64,000 nucleotides of DNA from Bacteroidia bacterium (GTDB lineage Bacteria; Bacteroidota; Bacteroidia; J057; JADKCL01). The position numbers were made by a program, and so were the translations under genes. The stretch is from NCBI GenBank assembly GCA_020635905.1, contig JACJYV010000003.1:872300-936299 (forward strand), written 5' to 3'. Positions 26,176-35,373 of this stretch are shown in pieces. Numbering within the stretch: the first letter of the stretch is position 1; each line of letters opens with the position of its first letter. Under the pieces are notes generated by a model. That model did no database searches, was not told the DNA's origin, and was given only the letters and a program-made list of their open reading frames with translations.

Positions 26176-26919
26176 TTAAATATCTGGATTACCTGTATTG
26201 TTTCGCAAAAGTTGGATAATCTCCTCCACAGATTCCAATAAGGGAGTTTGGTCCTGAATGATGCGCAAACTAATCACAATGCGGTTTTCCAACAGATTTT
26301 CAAAATAGGGATCCCGAAAAAGGGGCACAAAATCAACCCTGTGACGACTGCTGGCTGCTCCGCTGAAGCCATCCGTGTAAGGAAGTAAATTGAGCATGGG
26401 AATTTTGGTATTGAAATAGGGGATGATGGTATTCCAGACCTGCTCCACTCCACGGTCCTCCTCTTCCTGCGCGTCCTCCAGCTTACCTGGCCAGGCGGCC
26501 AGCCTGACCCCCAAATCATTGTCTTCAATGAGTTTGAGATTCCCCGAATTCAAAAGGGCATTGAGTTCGCCCATTTCAGGATTGAAGGTGTGGCTCTGGA
26601 TCACCTCATTCAGCAAAGGATAGACCGAATCGGGTGCTTGTCCCTGAAAATCAGGGCCGGTAAACTGAAGCAGCCTTTGGGCTGCGCGGATCACCACCCC
26701 ATGCTGGGCGATTTTGAGGCTGAGTTGCTCCTGGTTGTGCAAAAATTCATCCAGAATCCCTTGCATGACCTTGCGACCATCCTTTTTCTCCTTCACGTCG
26801 TCCCACCAGGCGTCGATCGAAAAAGCAATCAGAATGCCGGCCACCACCAGAAATAATTCCCCGGCTGCCCATCGCCAGTCCACTCTCAGCTTTCTCAGAA
26901 TTTGCGTACGCATGGCCAA
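26176..26919 (-). CDS. DUF6090-like membrane protein
   Basis: A 247-aa protein with one membrane segment near the N-terminus (AAGELFLVVAGILIAFSIDAWW) after a basic helix. This arrangement and the following DVKEKKDGRKVMQGILDEFLHN helix are typical of the DUF6090 family, common in Bacteroidota and of unknown function. The rest is helical and probably periplasmic. Two closely spaced starts (26919, 26913) are possible. It is divergent from the lipoprotein gene at 26998. Confidence 0.65.
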   Translation of the reverse strand: MAMRTQILRKLRVDWRWAAGELFLVVAGILIAFSIDAWWDDVKEKKDGRKVMQGILDEFLHNQEQLSLKIAQHGVVIRAAQRLLQFTGPDFQGQAPDSVYPLLNEVIQSHTFNPEMGELNALLNSGNLKLIEDNDLGVRLAAWPGKLEDAQEEEDRGVEQVWNTIIPYFNTKIPMLNLLPYTDGFSGAASSRHRVDFVPLFRDPYFENLLENRIVISLRIIQDQTPLLESVEEIIQLLRNNTGNPDI

Positions 26920-26997
26920 ATTTAATCAGTTCCAACTTGCAAATGCCTGATGAAGCTCAATTTCTGTAACTTTTTTCCTTACCTCCGTTCCCTGCTT

Positions 26998-27870
26998 ATG
27001 AAAAAGCTGTTTCTCCTGATCCTGCCCATCCTGCTGGCCTGTACGCAAAAAACCCCTTTTTCATGCGTTGGAAAATCTCCTCCACGGGCTTTGGGGGCGA
27101 ATTTTACCCTCATTTCCCACCAACACCTGGCAATCCTTTTTGAGAACGAAAAGCCAGCCCCCTGCCACTGCCAGCCGTCTCCTCTCCCAGCCTGGTCGCA
27201 ATGCTGCAACCAGGTTCAGATCACCCTGGATTTGGGAAGTTTTGGCAAGAAAAAATACGAAAAAACCCTCTCAGACTGGTCTCATCCTGATTCTGTGCCC
27301 GGCCAGGTAAGATCGCTGCTAATTTATAATGTGGACACCTTGCCAGACCAGCTGAGGCTTTTTTCCAAAGTAGAAACACTTGTGCTGGCCACACCCCGCA
27401 ACCTTGAAAATCTGGCGATTTTCCCTCATTTAAAAACCCTTGTGATCGAGGAATATCAGGGCCCGCTAACTCTGAAAAAAAAGGAATTTCCCGACCTCCA
27501 ACGTCTTGTTTTTCACAAAACCTACCTCCATCCTGGCTTTGATTTCGCAGAAATTTCACAGCTCCAGGAATTGCGTTTTGCCTACGCAGGATTCAAAGAG
27601 TGGCCCGAAAATTTTGACCAAATGACCTGCCTGAAAATCCTGGAAATGGGTGCCTACAATGGCGAATTCATGGATTTGAGCCAGTTGGATTTGAGTAAAT
27701 TTCCCTGCCTGACCGAAGCCACCTTTCAGACCTGGTACGACAAATTCACTTCCCTCCCACAGGGTATATTGCCTTCCAACCTGAAAAAACTGAAGGTGCA
27801 GCACCAAAAACTGACCGAAGCAGACCGCGAATTACTGGCTGCGTTTGTGGAAAGCAGACAAAAGCCTTAA
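26998..27870 (+). CDS. Leucine-rich-repeat-like lipoprotein
   Basis: A 290-aa lipoprotein: starting at ATG 26998 gives MKKLFLLILPILLACTQ with lipobox Cys15. Residues about 115-280 contain irregular leucine-rich repeats (LRLFSKVETLVLATPRNLEN, HLKTLVIEEY, FPDLQRLVFHKTYL, LQELRFAYAGFKEWP, CLKILEMGAY, LPSNLKKLKVQH). A cysteine-rich stretch lies between 45 and 75 (PCHCQ, CCNQ). Probable outer-membrane or periplasmic binding protein; partner unknown. Confidence 0.7.
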   Translation: MKKLFLLILPILLACTQKTPFSCVGKSPPRALGANFTLISHQHLAILFENEKPAPCHCQPSPLPAWSQCCNQVQITLDLGSFGKKKYEKTLSDWSHPDSVPGQVRSLLIYNVDTLPDQLRLFSKVETLVLATPRNLENLAIFPHLKTLVIEEYQGPLTLKKKEFPDLQRLVFHKTYLHPGFDFAEISQLQELRFAYAGFKEWPENFDQMTCLKILEMGAYNGEFMDLSQLDLSKFPCLTEATFQTWYDKFTSLPQGILPSNLKKLKVQHQKLTEADRELLAAFVESRQKP

Positions 27871-27914
27871 TTTTTGGAGTATTATTCTTCCTGACAGACT
27901 TTGACCTTTTTATC

Positions 27915-28421
27915 ATGCAGTATATCATTGAAACAGAACGAATTCTCCTCCGCAAGTATTCCCTCACCGACCTGCACGATGCGGCCCGCATGGGCAGCGA
28001 CCCTGAAGTGATGCGCTTCACGGGCGAAGGAATGGTGGACCGCGCAAAAATGTTGGACATTCTGGAAAATGTCATTCTGGCTGATTATAAGGCTTATGGG
28101 TATGGTCGCTGGGTGATGGAATTGAAAAGCACGGGTGAATACATGGGCTTTTGCGGCCTGAAATATCTGCCTGATATCCAGGAAGTTGACCTCGGCTATC
28201 GCATGTTTCCCCGCTTTTGGGGACAGGGCTACGCGACGGAAGCCGCTCAGGCCACGCTGGATTACGGATTTGAAGTTTTGGGCCTGAAGCGCATCATTGG
28301 ACAGGCTTTTCCCGAAAATGTAGCTTCTGTAAGGGTGTTGGAAAAGTTGGGGATGAAATTTGAGGGAACAAGTTCAGATGGCGGCCCGGAATGGCATATC
28401 TTTGCGGTCAATCGTCCCTGA
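27915..28421 (+). CDS. GNAT-family N-acetyltransferase
   Basis: A 168-aa RimJ/RimL-type acetyltransferase. It begins MQYIIETERILLRKYSLTDL, carries the acetyl-CoA loop in FWGQGYATEAAQATLDYGF, and ends with the ENVASVRVLEKLGMKFEG segment typical of this clade. It should acetylate an amino group of a protein N-terminus, drug or small molecule; the substrate is not inferable. The methyltransferase gene starts 11 bases after its stop. Confidence 0.9.
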   Translation: MQYIIETERILLRKYSLTDLHDAARMGSDPEVMRFTGEGMVDRAKMLDILENVILADYKAYGYGRWVMELKSTGEYMGFCGLKYLPDIQEVDLGYRMFPRFWGQGYATEAAQATLDYGFEVLGLKRIIGQAFPENVASVRVLEKLGMKFEGTSSDGGPEWHIFAVNRP

Positions 28422-28432
28422 TTGAAACCCTC

Positions 28433-29065
28433 ATGCAGTCAAAAAGCCACATTCAGCTTACCTACGATCAGAATGCCGCGACCTATGCCCGCGTTTTTGG
28501 GGATGAACTGAGCCACAAGCCTCAGGACCAGGCCTGGCTGGCCGAGTTTGCAGCTTCGCTGGAACCAGGTCCGGTCTGGGAAATCGGGTGTGGCAGCGGC
28601 CACATTGGAGCTTTTTTACATGATCTGGGGGTGGAAATCACGGTAACGGATTTTGGCCTGGAAATGGTGCGGACCGCGGCAAAGTCATTCCCTGAAATGA
28701 AATTTCAGCGGGAGGATTTCTTTGCTTTGAGTGCCCAAAACAACTCCCTGAGTGGCATTCTGGGATTTTATGCCCTTGTCAATTATCCAACCCAGGCACT
28801 GAATCCCGTTTTCAAAGAAATTCACCGTGTCTTAAAACCGCGGGGGAAGGTCCTGCTCAGCGTTCATCTGGGCGAGGGCAGTCTGATGAATGAGAGCTTT
28901 CTGGAAAGCGGCACCCAACTGGAATTTTTCTTTCATAATCCTGAAGTATTTTGCCAGGCCATGTAAGCCAACGGGCTGAAAATCAATCAGTGCAATATCC
29001 GGGACCATGTGGAAGGCTTCGAATATCCCACCCAAAGGGCCTATTTATTTGCCGAAAAAGCCTGA
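28433..29065 (+). pseudogene. Class I SAM methyltransferase with in-frame stop
   Basis: The protein has the SAM-binding motif I (VWEIGCGSGHIGAFL) and the later strands of a class I methyltransferase. The frame stops at TAA 28964-28966 after 177 codons. The same frame continues for 32 more codons to TGA 29063-29065, coding ANGLKINQCNIRDHVEGFEY, then PTQRAYLFAEKA. That is the usual final strand and RAYxFAxK ending of such enzymes. Thus the stop is probably a nonsense mutation, a sequencing error, or a readthrough site. ATG 28433 is preferred over 28391, which would overlap the GNAT gene. Confidence 0.75.
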
Positions 29066-29107
29066 TTTTTTGTTGAATTTCCTGAATTCAGGCACCTGTA
29101 ATACAGA

Positions 29108-30532
29108 ATGGGTCAGATTGCGGGAAAATCCGTTAATTTGAAGGACCAAATATCAGGTCGCGACCTGTCGGGGCCCAAAAAGAACGAAGTTTTGAAAAAG
29201 AACCTGCTTACCATCCTGTCTATCCTGATGCCTCTGTGGCTGTTTGCCGGGGATTTTCAGGATTCCTTATTTCATCATGCTTCTTTGGTGGTGACGGGAC
29301 GGATTGAGTCCAGCCAGTTTCTTTTTATCGAGGACCTGGGCACGGAAATTCACCAGATCAGGCTTGAAAATCAGAAAATTTATAAACTGGATTGCCCGAT
29401 TCCAGCAGAAACAGGCCCTTTTCTGGTCACAGTCTCCAACCTGGATTTTCCGGCCATCAATCAGCCTGACGGCCAGTGGCAGCAGCCCTATCAGGCAGGA
29501 AAATGGATCATTTTCCTGCGGGCCGACCACCTGAACGGCAAAGCCGGGCAGTTGAGGCCATACCAACTGGTGCCCTGGACCCCTGAGCTGGAGGTGCGGC
29601 TGAAAAATCTTGCTGAAAGTGAGATCATTGATCTGAGGCCGCCACCCACACCCAAAAATCCTCCCTGTAGCTTTTGCAAAGCGGCCGAGGCAGGCGAGTG
29701 GAAGCAGGTTGAACGCATTGTGCGCCGCAAACTGAGGGCCCTCAAAACCATCAAAAGGGCTGAAAGAGGGAAAAAATTCAACGAATGGCTGTTGGTCAAG
29801 CCCTGCGTGACCAAAATTGTGCCTCCCATGGCCATTTTGTCGTCATTGCCCAGTTGGTCCTCAGATTATGTTGGGTTGCGCCTCAACGGACAGGCGCAGG
29901 GCATCTACCTGACCTTTCAGATTGGAAGAGTTTACCGCCTGTTCTGGCTCAGTCTGGGCAGCACCCTCAATTATTACCACCTTACCAGCCTCACTTTTGG
30001 GGACGATCCAGAGCCCCTTTATGCCAGCAGCGATCGCATGAACACCCTCAGCGTCCTGCTCGATACTGCGGCATCGCGCAATTATCCACCCACCTACATT
30101 CCCCCTGATTCCGTGTTCCGTGCCGCTCAAAAACAGAAACCAGACGATTTCTGGACTTTGAATTGCACCTATCTAAAGCCTGAACAGTGGCACACCACCA
30201 TTCAAAATCTGACTGCCCAAAAACAGGTCATTTCCCTCTGCCTGGCCACCGCGCATTGCTCCCAGGAAATCAGAACTGAAGCCGTAGTGGCCCTGCGGGA
30301 AATCAACGATCCCAAAGCTATTCCTTACCTCCTGAATCTGGCTGTTCATACTGCCAATCACCCGGCTGAATTGCCTGAATATATTCCCCAATATGAGATT
30401 TTTTGCCGGGAATTGATTCATACCCTCGATAGCCTGACTGGTTGCAAAGTCGGGCAGTCAAATGAGCAAATCAGCCTCACGGACCGTCTTTTGCAAGGCA
30501 ATGCAATCTGGAAATCAAAGGTGATCTGGTAG
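29108..30532 (+). CDS. Secreted hypothetical protein, HEAT-like end
   Basis: No known family. From ATG 29108 there are ~28 hydrophilic residues before a hydrophobic signal-like segment (KKNLLTILSILMPLWLFAGD), so the TTG at 29192 may be the true start. Residues about 50-170 form a beta domain; a Cys pair (PPCSFCKAAEAGEW) precedes a basic helix. The final 100 residues include one HEAT-like repeat (IRTEAVVALREINDPKAIPY). Role unknown. Confidence 0.6.
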   Translation: MGQIAGKSVNLKDQISGRDLSGPKKNEVLKKNLLTILSILMPLWLFAGDFQDSLFHHASLVVTGRIESSQFLFIEDLGTEIHQIRLENQKIYKLDCPIPAETGPFLVTVSNLDFPAINQPDGQWQQPYQAGKWIIFLRADHLNGKAGQLRPYQLVPWTPELEVRLKNLAESEIIDLRPPPTPKNPPCSFCKAAEAGEWKQVERIVRRKLRALKTIKRAERGKKFNEWLLVKPCVTKIVPPMAILSSLPSWSSDYVGLRLNGQAQGIYLTFQIGRVYRLFWLSLGSTLNYYHLTSLTFGDDPEPLYASSDRMNTLSVLLDTAASRNYPPTYIPPDSVFRAAQKQKPDDFWTLNCTYLKPEQWHTTIQNLTAQKQVISLCLATAHCSQEIRTEAVVALREINDPKAIPYLLNLAVHTANHPAELPEYIPQYEIFCRELIHTLDSLTGCKVGQSNEQISLTDRLLQGNAIWKSKVIW

Positions 30533-30646
30533 AAAATTCAGCCCTGACGAGTTGCAAGCAAATGCCTTCTGCCCTTGCAGCAAAGCACAAACTTCCGTAT
30601 CTTGATTGCAGGAATTTTCCATATTTTTCACCCAAAACCCAGACCC

Positions 30647-30859
30647 ATGGTACCTCGCCTCATTAAACTCACCAAAGCCCAGGACCGGCATTCAGACAAT
30701 TCTCACTCGGACGACATTGTGATCAATGCCCTCAAAATTCTGACCATTGAGGAAACCCACGAAAAAGAGGACGGAAATGCCCGCATCGTGATGGAAAACG
30801 GCAAAAGCATCTATGTGGAAGAAAACATGGATGAAATCCTCGACATGGCCAACGAATAG
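30647..30859 (+). CDS. Small hypothetical protein, 70 aa
   Basis: The ATG at 30647 begins a hydrophilic protein (MVPRLIKLTKAQDRHSDNSH). An upstream ATG 24 codons earlier would add an unrelated stretch across the spacer. The C-terminal half has ARIVMENGKSIYVEENMDEI, a short beta-hairpin followed by a helix. Function unknown. Confidence 0.5.
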   Translation: MVPRLIKLTKAQDRHSDNSHSDDIVINALKILTIEETHEKEDGNARIVMENGKSIYVEENMDEILDMANE

Positions 30860-30894
30860 GCTGATTTTCTGTTGATTACCTGAATTGTTGAAGC

Positions 30895-31356
30895 TTGTAT
30901 CAAACGATTTCAAGGACGGCTCAATTCGACGTCCATGCTCAGGCTGACCGTACATTTTCCTTGCTGACTCCTGAAGGCGAGCGTTTGTGGGTGCCCGGCT
31001 GGCAGCCGTGCTATTTGTTTCCAGAAGACGGAAATACCTGCGAAAACATGGTTTTTCAAACCAAAGGAAGGTACCCGGGCGAATCGCATTACACCTGGAC
31101 CCTGACTCATTACGATCCCCAAAACCACCTGTCCAAATATCTCATTTTCACCATGGAGCGGGTCTGGAGAGTTGTGGTTTCAGTAAAAGAAATTCAGAAT
31201 AATCTTTCCCGGGTGGAAGTGACCTATGCCTTTACGGGACTTACCCCAAACGGCGAAAAACTCAATAAAATGGCCCTGAAAGATATGTTTGCCCATGATT
31301 TGCAGGATTGGGCTGAATTGATCCAAAATTATCTGAACCTTCATCCCCAACCTTAA
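30895..31356 (+). CDS. SRPBCC-type (START-like) protein
   Basis: A 153-aa protein with the pattern of the Bet v1/START fold: a first strand with AQFDVHAQADRTFSLLTPEG, then ERLWVPGWQPCYLFPE, several strands including YPGESHYTWTLTHYDPQNHL, and a long C-terminal helix (MFAHDLQDWAELIQNYLNL). The start is TTG 30895; no ATG or GTG lies before the first strand. The fold commonly binds hydrophobic ligands. It is two bases before the next gene, so probably in one transcript. Confidence 0.65.
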   Translation: MYQTISRTAQFDVHAQADRTFSLLTPEGERLWVPGWQPCYLFPEDGNTCENMVFQTKGRYPGESHYTWTLTHYDPQNHLSKYLIFTMERVWRVVVSVKEIQNNLSRVEVTYAFTGLTPNGEKLNKMALKDMFAHDLQDWAELIQNYLNLHPQP

Positions 31357-31358
31357 CT

Positions 31359-31844
31359 ATGAAAGAGCATTTACCTAAAACCACTTTTCTCATTCTGATT
31401 CTCCTCAGCCTTTCCGCCACGGGAATCGCCCAGTCTCATGCTGCCTGCGAAAGCTACAAAGAAGGCTGGTTTGAATACGCCATGGACGGAGATATGAATA
31501 CCAATGATGTGGTGATTTACCGCACGGGCAATTACCAGATCGAATATGAGGTAAAAATTGATCAGTATGCGGTCGGGCACATCCGCTGGACCTCAGATTG
31601 TGATTACATTCTGAACATTAAAAAGTCAACCCTGGGAGGTGGAGGAGGCAGTTTGATTGGGAAAGACGTCTTTGTGGACCTGACCGGGGGGGATGCTGAA
31701 GGATATGATTACACGGTCGAGGTTTTTGGAAAAAAACTGCCCAGCAGGATCATTTTTCTGAAATCTGAAAAAAGCAAAGCCCAGTTGAAAAAGGTCAAAA
31801 AAGCCATGAATAAATTCATCAAAGCAGACAAAAAGAAAAAATAA
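31359..31844 (+). CDS. Secreted hypothetical protein, 161 aa
   Basis: Signal peptide in residues 1-27 (TTFLILILLSLSATGIAQS). The mature part begins ACESYKEGWFEYAMDGDMNT and has YRTGNYQIEYEVKIDQYAVG, a beta pattern, with a glycine-rich loop. The C-terminus is lysine-rich. No family was recognised. It lies between the SRPBCC gene and the YjdI-like gene with very short spacers, so an operon of three is likely. Confidence 0.65.
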   Translation: MKEHLPKTTFLILILLSLSATGIAQSHAACESYKEGWFEYAMDGDMNTNDVVIYRTGNYQIEYEVKIDQYAVGHIRWTSDCDYILNIKKSTLGGGGGSLIGKDVFVDLTGGDAEGYDYTVEVFGKKLPSRIIFLKSEKSKAQLKKVKKAMNKFIKADKKKK

Positions 31845-31849
31845 ATCCC

Positions 31850-32068
31850 ATGTCAGAAAGAAAAGAATACTCCAACGGAGAAATTACCGTGGTTTGGCAA
31901 CCCGGCAAGTGCCAGCATGCCGCAGAATGCGTGAAAGGATCGCCCAATGTGTTTCGTCCGCGGGAGAAACCCTGGATCAATGTGGAAGGCGGGACTACAG
32001 AATCCATTCGCAATACCGTGCACAAGTGCCCGTCAGGGGCTCTGACGATCCTGGAAGACAGCAAATAA
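31850..32068 (+). CDS. YjdI-like (4Fe-4S) mono-cluster protein
   Basis: A 72-aa protein of the divergent ferredoxin/YjdI family. Visible ligands are Cys21, Cys27 (KCQHAAEC) and Cys60 in KCPSGAL; the RPREKPWINVEGG segment is the usual spacer. Such proteins bind one Fe-S cluster and are thought to serve in redox chemistry; precise function is unknown. It ends 15 bases before the convergent gene. Confidence 0.85.
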   Translation: MSERKEYSNGEITVVWQPGKCQHAAECVKGSPNVFRPREKPWINVEGGTTESIRNTVHKCPSGALTILEDSK

Positions 32069-32083
32069 GGGGATTTTGGGGAA

Positions 32084-32470
32084 TCAGCGCTGGGCGTCGC
32101 CCCGGCGGGTAAGGTTCAACTCGTCCTTTTCCATGGTCAGGCGAAGGAGGAAGTTGCCATTGCCATCGTCCGTGAATTTGCCCGAAACAGGCTCCTGCTC
32201 CACACTGAAGCTGATGTTCCCCGTTTTGGAATCCACTTTGAGGTTTTCCAAAGGAGCAGAGTTGTATTCTGTGCCGTCAACGGCCATGCGAAAGGCCACT
32301 CCTGAATATTTTCCGTTATTCAAAACCAGGTCAAATCCCCGGTCATATTGCTTGCCTTCTTCGTTGATGTATTCGCCATAATGGCCCGAATAATCAATTG
32401 CACTCTGGGCCCGCAGGCCGGAAATTGCCAAAAAGAAGAGCGCCCCGAAAAATAAAAATCTCAATTTCAT
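32084..32470 (-). CDS. Secreted hypothetical protein, 128 aa
   Basis: The ATG at 32470 gives a signal peptide (MKLRFLFFGALFFLAISG, then LRAQ). The mature 105 residues are beta-rich (YDRGFDLVLNNGKYSGVAFR and NISFSVEQEPVSGKFTD). They resemble small lipocalin-like or META-type beta-barrel proteins in strand pattern only. Function unknown. Confidence 0.6.
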   Translation of the reverse strand: MKLRFLFFGALFFLAISGLRAQSAIDYSGHYGEYINEEGKQYDRGFDLVLNNGKYSGVAFRMAVDGTEYNSAPLENLKVDSKTGNISFSVEQEPVSGKFTDDGNGNFLLRLTMEKDELNLTRRGDAQR

Positions 32471-32488
32471 ATTCAATCTGTTTCTCAA

Positions 32489-32932
32489 TTCTACTAAAAT
32501 TCCGCCACAATTTCAGGAAATTTCTCCGTTCCCTTCCCGAAATTCAGCCTTCAAACAGGCCCTTTTCTCCTTAAATCCCTGAAAGGTTTGCCCCCCTTGC
32601 GTACCAAAACCGCGCAGGTTTCCAGAAAGAGGAAGGAAATTTTAGCGGAAAATTTTCTCCTCAATCACACAGGGCTAAGGTTAACGCACGTCGTTTCCCT
32701 CCCAAAAACCTTGCAAAGACCGTGCAAAACCTTCATTTTCAACCCAATTTCAAAAATCATTTGACAAATATTACCCGGGAATCACTGAATGATCCACTTT
32801 AAGGGGGATAAGTGAAGCTTTGTTAAAAATGCCTTGTAAAATATCTTTGATTTTTGCCTTTTGAACTCAGGGAATCAATCCCGAAATTTCCGTTGAAGAA
32901 GAGACCAACTCCAGAAAGCTTAATCCGGGAAC
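32489..32932. other. Spacer before the 503-aa gene
   Basis: No gene is visible. The left half is a plain AT/GC mix with no strong hairpin. The right part contains the promoter given separately, about 83 bases before the coding region. Confidence 0.5.
32819..32849 (+). promoter_or_regulatory. Bacteroidota-type promoter
   Basis: TTTG (32819-32822) and TATCTTTG (32842-32849) are separated by 19 bases, an exact fit to the -33/-7 consensus of the Bacteroidota housekeeping sigma factor. It should drive the gene at 32933. Confidence 0.7.
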
Positions 32933-34444
32933 ATGCATTCCACTAAGTTTTACAGACTCACCACTAAGCTCTCCCGCCAGGAAATGCGGGATTTCAGGGA
33001 TTTTATTGCTTCCCCCTACTTCAATAAGCACAAGATTCTGGAAAAATTTGCCCGGGTTTTCGAAGAATCCGTCATGGATTGCCCGGATAATCCGCCCAGT
33101 AAGGAAGAATTTTACAAACTGCTCTATAAGGGCAAAAAGTACTCGGCCAAAAATCTCTCCTCCCTCCTCAATAAAGCTGTTTCCCTCTTTTGGGAATTTA
33201 TTGCCACCCAGGAAAGCCTGCGCGACACCCTGACCCGGCAAAAATACCTGCTCACGGGCCTCAATCACAAAGCCTGGTCTGAAGGCGACGATTTCAAACC
33301 CTTTGCTGACGCCTGGAAAGCCCTGAAGGAGTTTCCCCACCAGGATGCAGAATTTTTCCAGCAAAGGCTGGACATGGAGGCCGAGTGGTACCGCTATGAG
33401 ATCCGTCAGACGCGGGGCACCCGTCAGGTTTCTTTGCAGCCCCTGCTCAATTCGCTGGATTCCTATTTTCTGATCCGCGCCCTCGAATTTGCCTGCGCCG
33501 CGGCCAATCTGGACAATATCCACGGCACCCAGCACAAAATTCCGCCTTCGATCGAAGGCGTGCTGCAGGTGATGCAATACCACGAAAAACAGGCGCCGCC
33601 TCTGGCCCGCATGTATTACCACTGCTACCACACCCTGGTGGACCGCGACTGCGAGGAACCTTTCTTCGTGCTGAAGCCCCTGTTGTTCAAATACGCAGGC
33701 AGCTATTCCCTTGGGGAAGCTATCGACCTTTACACCTACGCGGTGAATTTTTGCGCCCGGCGCATCAATGCGGGCGAAGTTGAATTTCTAAGCCACGCCA
33801 ATGATCTCTACCGTCACCTGATCGACGATCTGCTCAACCAGGAAGAGGCCAAATTATCGGCCGGATTTTTCAAAAATATCGTCATGGTCATGGCCACCCT
33901 GGCCAAATCTGCCCGCCCCGCGGACTTTTCCTGGGTGGAAGATTTTCTCGAAACCTACCGCGGCCGCCTGATCAAGGACAACGAAGGGGTGGCTTACACC
34001 ATGTGCAAAGGCATTTTGCACTTTTTCAAAGAAGATTACCGCGGCGCGGAATCCCTCTTTCACCAGGTCCTCAACGACGTGGAGGACGTATTTTACCGCC
34101 TCGATGCGCGGGCTTACCTTTGGAAATGCTATTACGAACTGAACGACCTGCGTGCTTTTGATGCGGCCTATAATTCGCTCAGAATGTCAGTAAAGCGGGC
34201 CAAAGAAATTGCCGCCTACCACCGCGAAAATTATAATCAGTTCATCAAAAACTTCCAGGCTTTTGCCACCATTCAGCGCAAGAAGATTGAAAAACTGATT
34301 GAATCTCAGGAAGATACAGAAAAGCGCATTGCCCGTCTCAAACGCCTGAGAGACCATTTCCGCGAGGCAGAATCCACCGTCAACATGAACTGGCTGCTCG
34401 AAAAAGTCAACGAAGCGATTGAGGAGAAGGAACTGGTTCGCTAA
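32933..34444 (+). CDS. Large helical hypothetical protein, 503 aa
   Basis: No family with known function is recognised. The protein has no signal peptide or membrane segment and is almost entirely alpha-helical, starting MHSTKFYRLTTKLSRQEMRD, with a SPYFNKHKILEKFARVF segment. The middle and end consist of pairs of helices that resemble TPR-like solenoids (EDYRGAESLFHQVL, ARAYLWKCYYELNDLRAFDA), followed by a long terminal coiled coil (RKKIEKLIESQEDTEKRIAR). A scaffold role is plausible. It has its own promoter, and a stem-loop follows. Confidence 0.65.
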   Translation: MHSTKFYRLTTKLSRQEMRDFRDFIASPYFNKHKILEKFARVFEESVMDCPDNPPSKEEFYKLLYKGKKYSAKNLSSLLNKAVSLFWEFIATQESLRDTLTRQKYLLTGLNHKAWSEGDDFKPFADAWKALKEFPHQDAEFFQQRLDMEAEWYRYEIRQTRGTRQVSLQPLLNSLDSYFLIRALEFACAAANLDNIHGTQHKIPPSIEGVLQVMQYHEKQAPPLARMYYHCYHTLVDRDCEEPFFVLKPLLFKYAGSYSLGEAIDLYTYAVNFCARRINAGEVEFLSHANDLYRHLIDDLLNQEEAKLSAGFFKNIVMVMATLAKSARPADFSWVEDFLETYRGRLIKDNEGVAYTMCKGILHFFKEDYRGAESLFHQVLNDVEDVFYRLDARAYLWKCYYELNDLRAFDAAYNSLRMSVKRAKEIAAYHRENYNQFIKNFQAFATIQRKKIEKLIESQEDTEKRIARLKRLRDHFREAESTVNMNWLLEKVNEAIEEKELVR

Positions 34445-34452
34445 AATGCGAC

Positions 34453-34474
34453 GGCCCCGTTGGGAAGCGGGGCC
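34453..34474. terminator. Stem-loop after the 503-aa gene
   Basis: GGCCCCG-ttgggaag-CGGGGCC lies 8 bases after the stop codon. No T-run follows, so termination is uncertain. Confidence 0.35.
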
Positions 34475-34557
34475 ATCCGGTCGCGGGCGCATGCCCCGAA
34501 ACCCTGTGAAATACGTATTGAATTGAAAATGAAGGAATCTTTGCTTGAATTTCCGCT

Positions 34558-35373
34558 TTACCTCACCATGAATTTCAGCGCCACAGGTCGAATTTGGGTC
34601 CGCAGTTTCAGCACGGCCAGGTAAATACCTGGCTCCATTCTTGCATTCCAGGGCACCCCGCCCTGCAGCAGTTCCTCTCCCGAAAACTCGGCCAGCAGGC
34701 GTCCGTTCAGGTGAAAAATTTTCACTGCCTGAAGGTCTTCGTTGCTTACCCAGCCATCCTGCATGGGATCATACTCCTCCTCAGCCCATTTTGAGCCCCC
34801 TTTGGGGTCGGGCACCGTGTCAGGATCAGCCAGTTCCCAGTAAACCGTGTGGGTGGTGATATTGTCCGAAATACTCATTCCGCCCCCGGGTTTGAGCAAA
34901 TTGGTCCACTGAACGGGTTGACCGCCATTGTCGATTTCCAGGTCGCCGAGCACCAAACCGTTGGACCAATCCAGGCCCGAAGGGCCGTAATCCACCACAA
35001 TGGTGGGTTTGGGGAAGGCAAAATAAGTGACCGAAAACGGGCCGTTTCCGCCCGTCCAGCTGACCGTGGCGCCTGGCGCCAGGGGACTGGTCAGGCTCAA
35101 AATGAGCTGCTGACAGGAAAATGAGGCGTTTCCGCCGGGGTTAGAGGTCGTTTGAATCTCAAAGGTCAATAGGTCAGCCGCCTGTGCCCCCCCAACCTGA
35201 ACCTGGGCCAGGAAGGGGGGTGAAACGGGCGAAGTGCCCGTGCTGGTTTGGGCCTGGTGCAAAGCTGGAATCAGCATTACAACCAGGAAAGCAGAGAGAG
35301 AGAATTTGTTTCCCCACAGGGATTGAAAGACGGATTGAAGAATTTTCGTGTTGTTGAGCAGGTAATTTTTCAT
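34558..35373 (-). CDS. Secreted protein with T9SS-like C-terminus
   Basis: A 271-aa protein from ATG 35373, with a long N-terminal signal (hydrophobic core LSAFLVVMLIPALHQAQ). The middle is a beta domain (FEIQTTSNPGGNASFSCQQ, then LILSLTSPLAPGATVSW). The C-terminus (AVKIFHLNGRLLAEFSGEEL, then PGIYLAVLKLRTQIRPVALK) follows the later strands of the type A T9SS sorting domain, although the usual FPNP start is missing. Exported; role unknown. Confidence 0.6.
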   Translation of the reverse strand: MKNYLLNNTKILQSVFQSLWGNKFSLSAFLVVMLIPALHQAQTSTGTSPVSPPFLAQVQVGGAQAADLLTFEIQTTSNPGGNASFSCQQLILSLTSPLAPGATVSWTGGNGPFSVTYFAFPKPTIVVDYGPSGLDWSNGLVLGDLEIDNGGQPVQWTNLLKPGGGMSISDNITTHTVYWELADPDTVPDPKGGSKWAEEEYDPMQDGWVSNEDLQAVKIFHLNGRLLAEFSGEELLQGGVPWNARMEPGIYLAVLKLRTQIRPVALKFMVR

